Below, piece after piece: positions 11,000 to 22,530 of a DNA stretch of 64,000 bases. The DNA lies in assembly GCA_019454045.1 (NCBI GenBank), contig SKCR01038155.1, positions 124,001-188,000 of the forward strand, given 5' to 3'. Origin of the DNA: Zanthoxylum bungeanum. Its lineage: Eukaryota; Streptophyta; Magnoliopsida; Sapindales; Rutaceae. Position 1 is the first letter of the stretch. Each line of letters starts with the position of its first letter. Made by a program: the position numbers and the translations under genes. Under the pieces are notes generated by a model that worked only from the letters and a program-made list of their open reading frames with translations, was not told the origin of the DNA and ran no database searches.

Positions 11000-11010
11000 A
11001 GGTTTGGGGG
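11000..11010 (+). other. Polypurine tract of Athila-like element
   Basis: AGGTTTGGGGG directly precedes the LTR start TGTAATAAGAGG. This is the plus-strand priming site for reverse transcription and marks the downstream LTR as the 3' LTR. Confidence 0.75.
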
Positions 11011-12733
11011 TGTAATAAGAGGAAAATATATCAATATTTACCGCCCCATTTACTTAATATTTTGTATAGTTTCTCAAGTTTTAAGAATATTTTGATGTGT
11101 TTGTGTTTATTTTTTAGATAAATAAAATATTGGGACTCATTGAAATTAAATCGGGACTAAAACGGTGAAAAACAAATGAAAAAGACAAATTAGAAAAGTT
11201 ACTGTTCACGTATCGCAAAGCGAAAGACTTCTGTGTCGCGACACTGGGCCGATAATTTAGCTACCGACACGCGTCATTACTTGAGTCATCATGTGTCATC
11301 AATTACATCATCATTATGACATCACTATAGCTGGTGTCGCGAAGTGAAGGACATATGCATCGCGACACGGAAGTAATAATTCAGTCGTCATTTCCTATAG
11401 CGCGTGTCACAGCACAGAAGACTTGACGCGTCACGACGCGCACCATTTTGTGAGCCTATAAATAGAGGCCTGAATCAAAAGGAAAATTCATACTTTCTTA
11501 TAGAGATTTTCTCCAAAAATACTCAGAAGATAACATCTTTTGTGTTTTTTTTTTCTAGTTTTCTTGTATTTAACTTCTTTTTAGTAATAAAATTTTGTTT
11601 GTTTTACTTAAAGAATGAGTAGGTAACTTCTTTCTGCTGAGATGAAATGTGAAAATTTTATTATAATAATTTAGATTAATCTCCCTTATTTTATAATATA
11701 TAAATTATCTTAAAATTTGACTTAATTGGATACCGTCTTTATGGTCGGTTGGACATAATTAAAATTTGACTTAATCCTCAGTTAATTGGATACAGCTTTT
11801 ATGGTTGGTTGGATTAAATTAGATTTGACTTAATTTGATATCACCTATATGGTCAGTTGGTAATTCATGCAAATTTATATATTATAATAAGGGAGATTTC
11901 TAAATTTGAAATAATAAAAATGGGTCCCCTAATCCAGCATTTCATTCTTTTTTTATTTTAACTTTTTTATTTTCAACTTGTTTAATAATGTTTATATATT
12001 TATGTCTTTAGTAGTCCTAGATATATGTCGTAACTAAATACATTGTCTAAGGTTGTGATGAATCCAATATCAATGATTTAATAAGTTGACTTTTCTTATG
12101 TCATGTGTGATGTTTTGGTTTATTTATTGAGTCTGGTTTTCAATGCTTCTTGTTAATTGGCCACTAATAAGATTGATTAGGTGAACTTAAAATGAACTTG
12201 GAAAAGTGATTTTAGGTTTATCCATAGACTCAATAGCTAATGATCTCACACTCACCTTAGAGATTTCCTTTCAAGATAGGAATATACCTATCGGGCATGG
12301 GTAGACATAATTGGAACTTGACCTTAATAAATTCAGAGTTTCTTATTTAACATAGGAATATAGTTAAGGGTTACTTTGGCTGTTTGTATCTGACCATCGG
12401 AATAGACTTTTGTATATTTTTGTGTTCCAAGTTAATAAATTGACATATTACACAACCATAAGATAATCACTTCATCTTTAGAAGGATATTGGAAGGATTC
12501 ACAACCCTAGATAGCTTCATAATATTGATTTCTTTTAATTTACCTTTGCACTGTTTTAATTTTTTTTCTTTAGTTAAAATCACCATCCAAACAAAAATCA
12601 ATCTTTTAGATACTTGTAGAAATTTAACTTCAATAAATTAATAGTATAGTTATTAAGTCCTCGTGGGATCGATACATTTTATACTACTTGAACGATACGT
12701 GCGCTTGTATTGCGTGAATGATTTCACCGATCA
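11011..12733 (+). mobile_element. Athila-like gypsy 3' LTR
   Basis: It starts TGTAATAAGAGGAAAATA after the polypurine tract and ends ATTTCACCGATCA. It matches, on the other strand, the TSD-bounded solo LTRs at 48,811-50,681 and 59,028-60,918, whose sense start is TGATGAGCGGAAAATA and end GATTACGCCGATCA. TATAAATA at 11,457-11,464 is a likely promoter. Subrepeats of the type 'ttgacttaattggatacc...tatggtcggttgg' lie at about 11,718-11,865. Confidence 0.8.
11457..11464 (+). promoter_or_regulatory. TATA box in Athila-like LTR
   Basis: TATAAATA in a GAGCCTATAAATAGAGGCC context, a near-perfect plant TATA box, about 450 bp into the LTR. The homologous solo LTRs have TATAAATA at the equivalent place (reverse strand, 50,137-50,144 and 60,366-60,373). 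Confidence 0.6.
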
Positions 12734-12952
12734 GTATATTTTTCTTCATCTCTTTTATTTCGGTTTCTTACAGTATCTAAGATTATATATACCATCGGTA
12801 TATTTTTATGTTTCTCAACGAGATAAGACTATTGAAAAATGTGCTATGGGATTACATTGTAAGTGTCAATAATAGAATTTTTCCAAATAAAAAATGAATT
12901 ATCACGTATTTAGAAGTTCTAGAGAACACTATTTCAATTTGATTTATCTATT
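12734..12952 (+). other. LTR-flanking sequence shared with 5,274-7,582
   Basis: 12,734-12,911 matches 5,274-5,391 joined to 7,517-7,582, although it lies beyond the LTR edge defined by the solo copies. It could be element leader left after a tandem LTR-internal-LTR exchange, or a longer LTR variant. 12,912-12,952 is unassigned. No gene. Confidence 0.5.
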
Positions 12953-13175
12953 TGTTAGAAATAGAGAGAGGAGAGTCTGAAGAAAAATTACTAATTTTCT
13001 TAATTTCAATATAATATACAGATGGCCTTTATATAGCCACTACAAAAGAATTATATCGAGAATATTCACATAAAATTATGTACACAATCAATCAACATTA
13101 ACATAAAATCATCAGAGTAATATAGAAATAATGGTAATGTGCAATATATGGTAATTGAAATGTCATATCTTTGCA
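12953..13175 (-). mobile_element. Short LTR of Ale/RetroFit-like Copia (minus strand)
   Basis: Edges TGTTAGAAATAG (12,953) and ...TATCTTTGCA (13,175) give a 223-bp LTR next to the reverse-complement purine tract CCCCCCTCAAACTC (from 13,177). It lies just past the 3' end of the RNase H fragment, so on the minus strand it is the 3' LTR. The partner LTR was not found in the window. Confidence 0.6.
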
Positions 13176-13849
13176 TCCCCCCTCAAACTCAAGATGGTTG
13201 TTAGGAAACCATATTGAGTTGGGAAATAGGGTTATGGGTGGCTAGGAATCAGCTACTTGATCATCGGAGCATAGATACACCAATCGAGGAGTGCCACGAG
13301 CAATATGTTGATGAATGAAATGACAATCAATCTCAATGTGTTTAATATGTTCATCAAATACATCATTATATGCAACTTGAATTAGGCTTTGATTGTCACA
13401 GTAAAGAGTACTGAATGGTGGTTGAGGCACTCTCATATCCTCAAGGAGCCAACGTAGCCATAGAAGTTTGATAGTAGTTACAATAAGAGCTCGATATTCA
13501 GCCTCAGTACTAGAACGAGCAACCAATGTCCATTTCTTACTACGCCAAGAAATAAGTGAGTCACCCAAAAATACACAGTAACCAGTAGTGGATCGACGAT
13601 TAGTTAGGTCACCTGCCCAATTTGCATCGAAGTAAGCTCGAAGAACAAATGAAGAATAAGTAGAGAAATAGAGACTACAAAAGAGAATGAATTTAACATA
13701 ACGAAAGATGTAAAACACTGCATCTTAATGAAGAGATCAAATAACAGTCATGAAAACTGACTCACAATGTGAATGACATAGACAATGTCTGGTCGAGTGA
13801 TATTGAGATAAATGAGACTGCCAACTAATTATCTATAGATAGTAGTACC
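13176..13849 (-). pseudogene. Ale-like Copia RNase H and end of RT
   Basis: On the minus strand 13,849 to about 13,760 reads QLVGSLIYLNITRPDI, the end of a Copia reverse transcriptase. An open frame at 13,718-13,242 then gives FDANWAGDLTNRRSTTGYCV, SWRSKKWTLVARSSTEAEYR, LYCDNQSLIQVAYN and IDCHFIHQHI. DANWAGD, KK.TLVARSSTEAEYRA and CDNQSLI.VAYN are the RNase H signature of Ale/RetroFit-type Copia. The RT region is interrupted at 13,849 by a solo LTR and continues at 15,753. Confidence 0.88.
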
Positions 13850-15752
13850 TGTCAGTGTCCTAAACATGCCAAGGATCTCTAAATCATGATTTGTGTATGA
13901 ATAATCAATTAAAGTTTACGGAAGGAACTTACATTGGTTGATTGAAATTCATAATTTCTTGTTGGATGTATGGAAGCTCCAAGCTTTGATTTGAATTCCA
14001 AACTCAATGGTGGGTTTCCCTATCACCTTTCTTAGACTCTCTATGTGCTAGCAAAGTTGAAATTTTTGCAACAAAATTTCTTTGGAGAAGAAGGTCTCAC
14101 GGTAATGAAGGAGGAGGAAGAGAGAGAGAACTTTTTCACTTTTCAAAAATTGGTGGGTTGTGTTGATTTTCAAAAAATCAAGTTATAGTAATTGTTTTCA
14201 AAAACTAGGTAGGTGAAAAGTAAATGGTTTCATTTATATTGGCCAACTACTCACATCAACTTGTCAAACAATTGGTGTAAGTCAAGTGGGTCCCACCACT
14301 TTAAATTCCAAATTTAGTTGGCTTACACAACACACTTTGTGCCCGGGTTCGTTTAATCCGATTAAATGAATATTTCGTCACGACGTAATAAAATCCAATT
14401 TAATTAAATAATAATGCCTAAAAAAATTATTACGAAAGTCGTTTACGAATTAATTCCAAATTAATTCATTTATTTGAATTAAAATCCAATTTTAATTCCG
14501 TATTGAAATACAATTTCAATTAATATATCTGATCTATTATTTTAGCCCAAATAAATAAATTCAATAGAAAAATTCAATTAACTATTAAATTTAATCCCAT
14601 ATAAAATTCTTGCGCAGTTAATCCCAGATTAATTCTTACTTTAATTAATCATAGATTAATTTTCTCTCTCTAGGATTAATTAAAGTAAGAATTAATCTGG
14701 GATTAATTCTGTTCAAGTAAAATATCATCGGTGATTCTTTGGGAAGTGACCCAAGAGATTCCTAGATATGTTGGCAGTAAATACGATTGTCAGACTATCC
14801 AACACGTGCGTACCGCGTACCACGTTCTCACCGATTCACAAGACATGGTTGGCTTCTAGCAAATCACCGTGCCTACCCAATTCTCCAGAAATATTCAACG
14901 AGGAATATATAATATGTATCAGGCGTAGTATATAATGTATTGCATAATACGATCCAGTATCGGATGTCACATGCTAGGTCTAGGGCTAGAATTGTGTCTG
15001 CCCCGTATGAAGTATATATCGGATCACTAGTAACTTGTCTCTATATCGGATAATCATGACCTAGTCATATTATCCCGATAGCTGCAGTATTTAAGAGTAC
15101 TAGTTCTGTATCCCTGTCTGATCATCATCTCCATATGACTGAAGTGATACTGCCATCTTGACATCACACCCAATACACTACGATTTTCAGTATACTTAGA
15201 AGAGGCGTACATAGAACCTGTTAAAGCTCCGGACGACCAAAACCAAATCGTACTGATTGTTGCAAGTATTAGCGATGCAAGTCTCAGGTTAAGACCACAT
15301 ACACCTACCTTGATTCGGATTCCCGTAGACACATAGTCATACTACTAATAGGATTCCGAGAGGTCTATCTAGAGCGAAGCTATTCCCAGTCCAACGGCTA
15401 ACAGAACCTCCTATCACACTTGCATAAGTATCCAATACTTATATATATGAGAACTATGTCGTTAAGCTTCCATAACGCGCATAAATGTAATACTAGCCTA
15501 TTCCGCATTATCGATGTCTAGTCTCGATAATACTACGACTATGGATATTTAATGATTAAACCTTTCGTCCATTAATACTGTCTCATATCTTATTAATCTG
15601 GTACTAATCATATGGACTTTTATCATTTATATATCCAAGTAATCCAATTATAAAATGATAAAAGAGCAATTTCCTTTGTCACATAGTAAATTTGTACAAA
15701 AACAACATATTTTTTTACAAATAGTGATGTTATGGGTCATAATTATCCAACA
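13850..15752 (-). mobile_element. Solo LTR, large-LTR Copia family (minus strand)
   Basis: Left edge TGTCAGTGTCC (13,850), right edge ...ATAATTATCCAACA (15,752), 1,903 bp. Flanks GTACC (13,845-13,849) and GTATC (15,753-15,757) are a target duplication with one change. Coding sequence of the Ale-like RT resumes right after, confirming the insertion. Hairpin at 15,507-15,531. Confidence 0.9.
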
Positions 15753-16055
15753 GTATCATCAAGAAGAGTGTCTTCCATAGGTGTAAGTCTAGTATTATAC
15801 TCAATATGGGTTGGAGAAATAAGATCAAAAACATACTTGGCTTGAGATAGATGATAGCCATCATTAGAGGAAGTAAAGAAGTTACTCAGAGAACTAAGAT
15901 ATTTCATTTCAAATTGTTGACTAAGAGACTACTTAAGATCTGTAATTCCTGAAACATCATCCCTATTAATAATCATGTCATCAACATAAAGAAGTAGCAT
16001 CATGTTGTCTGGACCAGATTTTCAAAGGATTATAGGAAGAATCATGGGGACTGGA
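15753..16055 (-). pseudogene. Ale-like Copia reverse transcriptase, middle part
   Basis: The minus strand reads LLLYVDDMIINRDD, then LSQQFEMKYL, then SSNDGYHLSQAKYVFDLIS and LTPMEDTLL. YVDDMII is the catalytic YVDD box of Copia RT, and QQFEMK.L and GY.LSQ.KY are the usual downstream blocks. One stop (TAG, near 15,930) is inside. It continues from 13,849 across a solo LTR and goes on at 26,117 across a complete Copia element. Confidence 0.87.
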
Positions 16056-17982
16056 TGTTGGACAATTATGACACTGTTTGTAAAAGACATTGTGTTTTTG
16101 TACAAAATTAACTATGTAGTAATGAAAATTGCCTTTTATCATTTCGTAATTTATTTACTTTGATATATAAATGGTAAAAATCCATATGATTAGTTCCGGA
16201 TTGAGATGATATGAGACAGTATCAATCCATAAAGGTTTAATCATTAAATATTCCTAGTCGTAGTATTATCGAGACTGGACATCGATAATGCGGAATAGAC
16301 TAGTATTGCACTTGTGCGCGTTGTGAGGGCATAACGGCACATAGTTCTCATATGTTTAAGAATATGATACTTATACAAGTGCGATAGGAGGTTGTGTTTT
16401 ACTGATGGTACGGAAAACAGCTTCGCTCTGGATAGACCACGCGGAATCCCATTGGTAGTATGTATATGTGTCTATGGGAGTCCGCGTCAGGGTATGTGTA
16501 TTTGGTCTTAACCTGAGACTTGCATCGCTAATACTTGCGACAATCGGTAAACTTTGGTTTTGGTCGTCCAGGGCTTTAACAGGTTCTGTGTACGCCTCTA
16601 TTGGGTTTATCGAGAATCGTAGTATATTGGATGTGATGTCAAGACGGAAGTATCACTTCAGACATATGGAGATGATGATCATGCAGAAATTCATAACTAG
16701 TTCTCTATTATGTTGCAACCATCGGGATAATATGACAAGGTCATGATTATCCGATTCAAAGAGACTAGTTGCTTGAGATCCGATATGTGCTTCGTACGGG
16801 GCAGACACTATTCCAGCCCCAGGCCTAGCACGTGACATCATATACTGGATCGCAATACGGATACTACGTATTCTATGTCTGACATAGATTATATATTCCA
16901 GTAAGAATATTTCTGGAGAACTGGGGGGCACGGTGCTTTGCTAGAAGCCAACCATGTCTTGTAAATCGGTAAGCACGTGGTACGAGGTACTCACTTTATC
17001 GGATAGTCCGATAACCGGATTTACTGCCAACATATCCAGAGATCTCTGGGTCGCTTCCCTAAGATTCACCGATGACAGTTGACTTAAATTAGAATTAATC
17101 TGGGATTAATTTAGAGAGAGAAAATTAATCTGGGATTAATTGGGGCTTTATTTAATCTAGGATTAAATGTGTTCAGTAGAGATAGAACGTGATTAATTTG
17201 GAATTAATCGGTAAAAATAAATTTAATAGTTAAATTTGATTTTTCTATTTAATTTATTCAAATGGGCTAAAATTAATAGATTAGATATATTAATATGAAT
17301 TGGATTTCATTACGAGATTAAAGTCGGACTTTAATACGAACGAACGAATTAATTTAGAATTAGTTCGTGAACGACGTTCGTAATATATTTGCGAGGCATC
17401 GTTATTTAATTAAATTAGATTTAATTATTTAGCGAAGAAGGTTCGTTTAATCGGATTAAACGAAATCGAGCCGCGGCAAATGTTCGTAGAGATATTTGAA
17501 TTTTGAATTCAAATAAGTGGGGCCCACTTCACATGTGTGGTAGGTGGTGGTAGTTGGCATTTATGCCAAGCCACCAACCAACCAACCACCTTGTATTGGT
17601 TTTGGTAAAACCATTTACCCAACTACCAAGTTTTGGTGAAAATGGTAAAAAGGTTTTACCAAAAGCAACTTTCTACACATTTTTGACATAAGTTGAAAAA
17701 TACAAACCCTATGCAACTCTCCCTTGGTGTGAACTTCATCATTTTGCTCTCTTTTATTTTGTTCTTCAAATCAAAAGCTAGCACTTAAGCAAGTCAACAA
17801 AGGTGATAGGGAAACATCTTCAAGAGTTGGAATCAACACTTTGCTTGGATCTTGGAGATCATTTTCACAAATTTTTTTAAAAGCTCAAATCCATTCGTTG
17901 TAAGTATTCCGCAACTTATAATGTTCTTATTCAATGTTTTTCATGCTTATTAGATCCTTGACATGTTCTAGGAACACTAACA
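16056..17982 (+). mobile_element. 5' LTR of complete Copia element
   Basis: Starts TGTTGGACAATTATGAC, ends GGAACACTAACA, 1,927 bp. Compared with the 3' LTR it shows scattered substitutions and small indels (for example near 16,068 and 17,700). An open frame of about 90 codons at 16,468-16,746 recurs in other LTR copies. TTAATCTGGGATTAA units lie at about 17,096-17,142. Confidence 0.92.
16265..16289 (+). other. Conserved LTR hairpin
   Basis: ATTATCGA, nine-base loop, TCGATAAT: a perfect 8-bp stem. The same stem is present in other family LTRs at 1,615, 5,611, 15,507, 24,397, 30,911, 38,827, 47,647 and 57,891, and slightly altered near 4,047, with a loop that varies. Confidence 0.75.
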
Positions 17983-17983
17983 A

Positions 17984-17996
17984 TGGTATCAGAGCC
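17984..17996 (+). other. Primer-binding site, tRNA-iMet type
   Basis: TGGTATCAGAGCC one base after the LTR end. Complementary to the 3' end of initiator tRNA-Met, the usual minus-strand primer of plant Copia elements. Confidence 0.9.
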
Positions 17997-20215
17997 AATT
18001 TTAAGCATGAAAAATTTTAGGGTTCTTGAGCATAAAAATTTGGGGCTTTTGTGTTTTGAACATGATTTTTTCAAATTGATGCTTTGAGCATGTTTAGAAT
18101 ATGATAACTTAGAGTTATGCATGATTACATTTGAAATAATTGAATGATCAAAATTAAAAAATGGTTAGCTTGGCCGAATGTACCAAGCAGTCCAATGTGC
18201 AGTTTTTTGATTTTTTTGTAACATAAAATGATGTGTTTAAATGCATGTTTAAATGTTGATTATTGGTTTAATTGGATTAGAATCAAAGTCAATAATGTTT
18301 ATGTTAAAATCAAAGAGCATGTTGTGCATGAAATGATATTTTTAGGCTTCAATTTGTGTTAAGCATGAATGATGTATTTTGACCTCAATTTGTGTTGAGC
18401 ATGAATTGTTGGATTAAGCATGATTAATTAAGTTAATTGGTATTTTGGAAATATTGAGTTTAATTAATTAATCATGACTAATACACTTTAATTATAATAA
18501 TTATAATATTTAGAATATTAAAATGTAATAATTGGCCTTTAAATTTATTGGGCTAAAAGTGTGTATTTGGGCTTAATGGGCTTGGTTTGACCAAGTTTGG
18601 TTTTGGACTTTTGGATTGGATCCAATGGAGCCCAAAACCAATTCCATGAAGTCCAAATACATCACTTGGCCCTTTAAAGAATTTAATTGGGCCTAATGGG
18701 CCTAAATTGATTTGATGGCAATAGGGTGATTCCTATTGGGCCTTGGCATTTTCGGTTTGATCCATTATGGCAAAGCCCATGCCTTAAGAATCAATTAAAA
18801 GCCCATTAGACTTTAATTAAAATGACATTGGATGTTATTGGGCCTTTGAGACCCATCAAGATTGGATTTGGAATCCAAGTCTTTAAGGCAAATATATAAG
18901 TGTAAATATTTAATTTGGAATTAATTTGAATTAGTATTGAATACAAATAAATTGGATTTAAAGTTGTAGTTCGATATAATTCAAGAATACGTACTTAAAT
19001 TATTTATTCTTAAACGAGTTGGACTCGAGCAAATCAAATCATTGTTTGAACATTGGATGGTCATTAATCAAAGATTAATTAATTGGAATAGATTGATTGA
19101 ATAACATGTTTTTTTTGAATACATAAATGTGTTGTATGAATAATGTATATTGAATGGATATTAGAAGGGCAAGGCAACTTTGGAAATTGTAATAAATTTA
19201 GAATTTATTAAATTGGGCCTGCGTGTCCAGCCTTTAATCTCTTTACTCCTTGTAATTCTCTTCTCACATATTCCCCTCAATGAAAATGAGGTTTCTTTAT
19301 TGTATTTGTAATTGGGTAGGAGTTAGAATAGTTCTAGTCGGGGGAGGAAAGAGAGCGATTGTTCTAGGAACAATCTGTTTAAATATCCATCCGCATATCG
19401 TTATTAATTTACTTTTGCGCCTTATGATGTTTTAGAAGCATGCTTAAGGGTGTATGATGAGACCTAATCAAAGATAATAAATTGGATGCCAATTTACGCG
19501 AAAAACTCTCAAAAACATATTAAGCGTTTTTCCTTCCGTTGAGTGATTCTTACTCAAGATCCAAAGTTGGCATTGGTTTGTTGGCCAAAGTCAAGACCTT
19601 GTCAATTGCGGATGTGTTTGAATCATGAAAGTTTTGTTCTATATCGGTGTCTTGTCCAAGTTGTGATTTGTTGGCCAAAGTCAAGATCACTTCTTGTCCA
19701 TCGTCATTGATTACGAAGCTTTCCATGTCAATGGGTCCCGCTTAACTTGAATCATTAAGCTTGTTGTGCCAAAGCCAAGGCTTAGTTGATTCAGAGGAAA
19801 ATTTAGGAAAATATATTGGATATATTGGCATATATACTGTATATATGTTTCGGACTTGGATGTCCACCTACCGGATCTAGGAATTAGATGAGATCCAATT
19901 GATCTTCGAGATCTACCTAGTTAAGTTTCATACAGCTTGTTGGCCAAAGTCAAGGTTGTGTGTTATTTAACGGGATCCTAGCCCACTAGGAAATTATGTT
20001 TCCCAAGTACTCGACAGAGGGTTAGAGGCTCGCCGAAAAATAGTGGGAGGCTAGTATTGAATTTGCAATTTCAATCAGATATTTAGCTTTACGCGCTTTC
20101 AAATAATTTCGTCAAAATTACTTTATTAGTTGGACTAATATATTTTTATTTTTCTATGTAACAGTTAGACTGTACCCATTATCGTTGACTAGATAGTTGT
20201 ACTATCGTAGTCAAG
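17997..20215 (+). other. Long leader between primer site and gag
   Basis: About 2.2 kb without a credible ORF; the same region occurs in the copies at 34,908-37,184, 43,783-45,973 and 54,003-56,191. It contains a run of TGGGCC/TGGGCT words and their complements at about 18,540-18,860, and four TTGGCCAAAGTCAAG-type words (19,581, 19,671, about 19,763 degenerate, 19,940). Splice, packaging or dimerisation signals would be expected here, but none is proven. Confidence 0.6.
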
Positions 20216-21030
20216 ATGACAGGAAAGGGAAATGTCCGCGACATTATCATGGTAGAGAATGTCTTTAAGGGCACGAACTTTGCAGATTGGGAAATAACCT
20301 TAGGATTGTCCTAGGTTCAGAGAGGCTGTTGTATATTTTACAGAGACCTCTTGGGCCTAAGCCCGGACCGAATGAGACACTTGAGTTGGAGCTTTGGAAG
20401 ACTCACAGCGGTGATTGTGACACAACTCAGTCCATTATGCTTGCTTCGATGACTCTGTATTTCCGTAGACAAAATAAGGACTTGGATCCTTATAATATGT
20501 TAGCGAGGTTGCAAGATCTGCATCGCTCAACAAGAGGATGCAGAGGTACGAGTTAGTGAAGAATCTCTTTTCACTCACGCATGACAGAAGGCATGTCTGT
20601 TGAGTCCCACGTGGCATAGATGATTGCTGACATTGATGAGTGGCCAACATGGGGATAGTCTTTGAGGCTGAGATTACTGTGGATATGATCCTGCAATCCT
20701 CCCCGATTCCTGGAGACATTTCATCATAAATTATAATTTGATGAACAACAATGATACTCTTGGAGAGTTATTGTCAACTCTCAAGGAGGCTGAGAAAGAG
20801 CTTCATAAGGGCAACAAGCGCGAGGCGCACTTTGCATCGACATCTCATGCACCTAGGGCTGGGCCCAAGGCTACTGGAGGTGTGAAAAAGAAGAAGCATA
20901 ACAAAAAGGGCAAGGCCAAATCGTCAAAGGCTTCTGGGAAGCCAAAGGACAAATCTCAGGATGTTTGCCTGAAGTGCGGCAAGCGGGGTCACTGAAGCGT
21001 GACTGCCGCGAGTACAAGGCGCTTCAGAAG
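20216..21030 (+). pseudogene. Copia gag, frameshifted
   Basis: Gag is the nucleocapsid precursor that packages element RNA. From ATG 20,216 it reads MTGKGNVRDII, ENVFKGTNFADWE, then a one-base loss at about 20,296 shifts the frame; the match continues as LGPKPGPNETLELELWKTHS and, from 20,738, MMNNNDTLGELLSTLKEAEK. The latter half is lysine-rich (VKKKKHNKKGKAKSS). The zinc knuckle CxxCxxxxHxxxxC is seen as CLKCGKRGH, then a one-base loss at about 20,994 breaks it before the last cysteine. The related copy at 43,072-43,782 is open over the whole N-terminal part and shows what the frame was. Confidence 0.9.
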
Positions 21031-22530
21031 GAGATTAACGGGCAAGGCACCGGCTTCAGGTATGTTTATTATTGAAATAAACATGGCTACTTCTAGTTTT
21101 AAAAATTGGATTTTTGATTCTGGTTGTGGTACTCACATATGTACTGATGTGCAGGATCTGTAGATTAGCAGGAGACTGACCTCAGGGGAGATTGATCTAC
21201 GCGTTGGAAATGGGGCACCAAACACCGTTTTGGCCGTTGGCACTTTTGTTTTAGAACTGCCTTCGGGGCATGTACTTAAACTTTCAGACTGTTATTATGT
21301 ACCTAGTTTGACTAGGAATATTATCTTTGTATCTTGTTTGACCCAATGCGGGTACACTTTTGTATTCCGAAACACTGGGTGTTTTGTTTATAAAGATTAT
21401 TTTGAGATATGTTTAGATGATGCTAATAATGGTCTTTATATTTTGAATATAATTCAATCTCAAACATATAATGTAACAAACAAAAGGCTCAAACTAAGTA
21501 ACAAAGATGAAATTTATATGTGGCACTGTCGTCTGGGACACATTAACAAGACTCGCATATCCACACTTTCGAAGAGTGGGTACTTGGACGGATTTGATCC
21601 AAATTCATATGACGTCTGCGAATCTTGCTTATTAGGCAAAATGCCTAAATCACCTTTTAGCGGTAAAGGTGTACGCGCCACCGAACTGTTAGCCCTCGTT
21701 CATAGTGAAGTTTGTGGGCCCATGTCTAGCCGGCTAGAGGTGGATTCGAATACTTCGTAACCTTTAAGATGGATATGCATCACGTTATGGTTATGTGTAT
21801 CTTATGAGACACAAGTCGGAAACTTTTGAGAAATTCAAAGAGTTTCGACACGAAGTTGAAAAATAGACCGGCAAGAGTATAAAGACATTACGGTCGGACC
21901 GTGGTGGCGAATACTTGAGCAATGAGTTTCTAGATTACTTGAAAGAATATGGTATTCTTTCACAGTGGACACCTCCTGGAACACCGCAATTAAACGGTGT
22001 ATCCGAACGGAGAAACCGAACTCTGTTGGACATGGTAAGGTCTATGATGAGTCGCACTGAGCTACCTATTTCCTTCTGGGGATATGCATTAAACAGTGCA
22101 GTTCTTATTTTGAATAAGGTTCCGTCAAAGTCTGTACAACAGACACCATATGAGATATGGACAGGAAAGAAATCGGGTTTCTCATTCCTAAAGATTTGGG
22201 GATGCTGGGCATACGTCAAACGTTTGGAAGGTACCAAACTTGAGCCCAAATCGGATAAATGCCTATTCGTAGGATATCCTAGGGAAACCAAAGGATATTA
22301 CTTCTATCACCCACGAGAGAACAAAGTATTTGTTGCTCTACATGCGGTTTTCCTTGAGAAGGAATTCCTAAATACAGTGGTTAGTGGGAGGAAAGTAGAA
22401 CTCGATGAAAATCGGAGTGATACTGTTCCTGGCATAGAATCCTCAATGGAACAAGAACAGTCCATCCGGGATGAGACTGTACCACAATCTTCTATTACAC
22501 AATGACCGCGTAGGTCGGAGAGAGTCAGGA
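21031..22530 (+). pseudogene. Copia protease and integrase, degenerate
   Basis: Protease: WIFDSGCGTHICTD near 21,107-21,148 carries the aspartic-protease DSG. A TAG at about 21,162 follows. Then comes the pre-integrase zinc domain MWHCRLGHINKT ... CESCLLGKM (21,520-21,640). The integrase core has GPMSS, then after frameshifts near 21,760 LRSDRGGEYLSNEF with the second catalytic Asp, and PPGTPQLNGVSERRNRTLLD with the catalytic Glu. The C-terminal part (FLKIWGCWAYVK, KCLFVGYPRETKGYYFYHP) is well kept. A TGA at 22,503 closes the frame. Integrase lies before RT, as in all Copia elements. Confidence 0.92.

Larger units (their letters stand above)
9778..11010 (+). other. 3' spacer of the Athila-like element
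   Basis: No gene. Two 'ttaggtttggggg' purine tracts occur, at about 9,878-9,890 and 10,998-11,010; the second abuts the LTR. A three-unit repeat lies at 10,293-10,522. T-rich runs ending in AG (for example GACAG/G near 10,165) are present but nothing downstream is coding. Long noncoding stretches before the 3' LTR are usual in Athila elements. Confidence 0.5.

Noticed and set aside
17984..17996. Fragment of a tRNA gene
   Set aside because: It is a primer-binding site: the position one base after an LTR and the TGG start explain it; no tRNA body is present.
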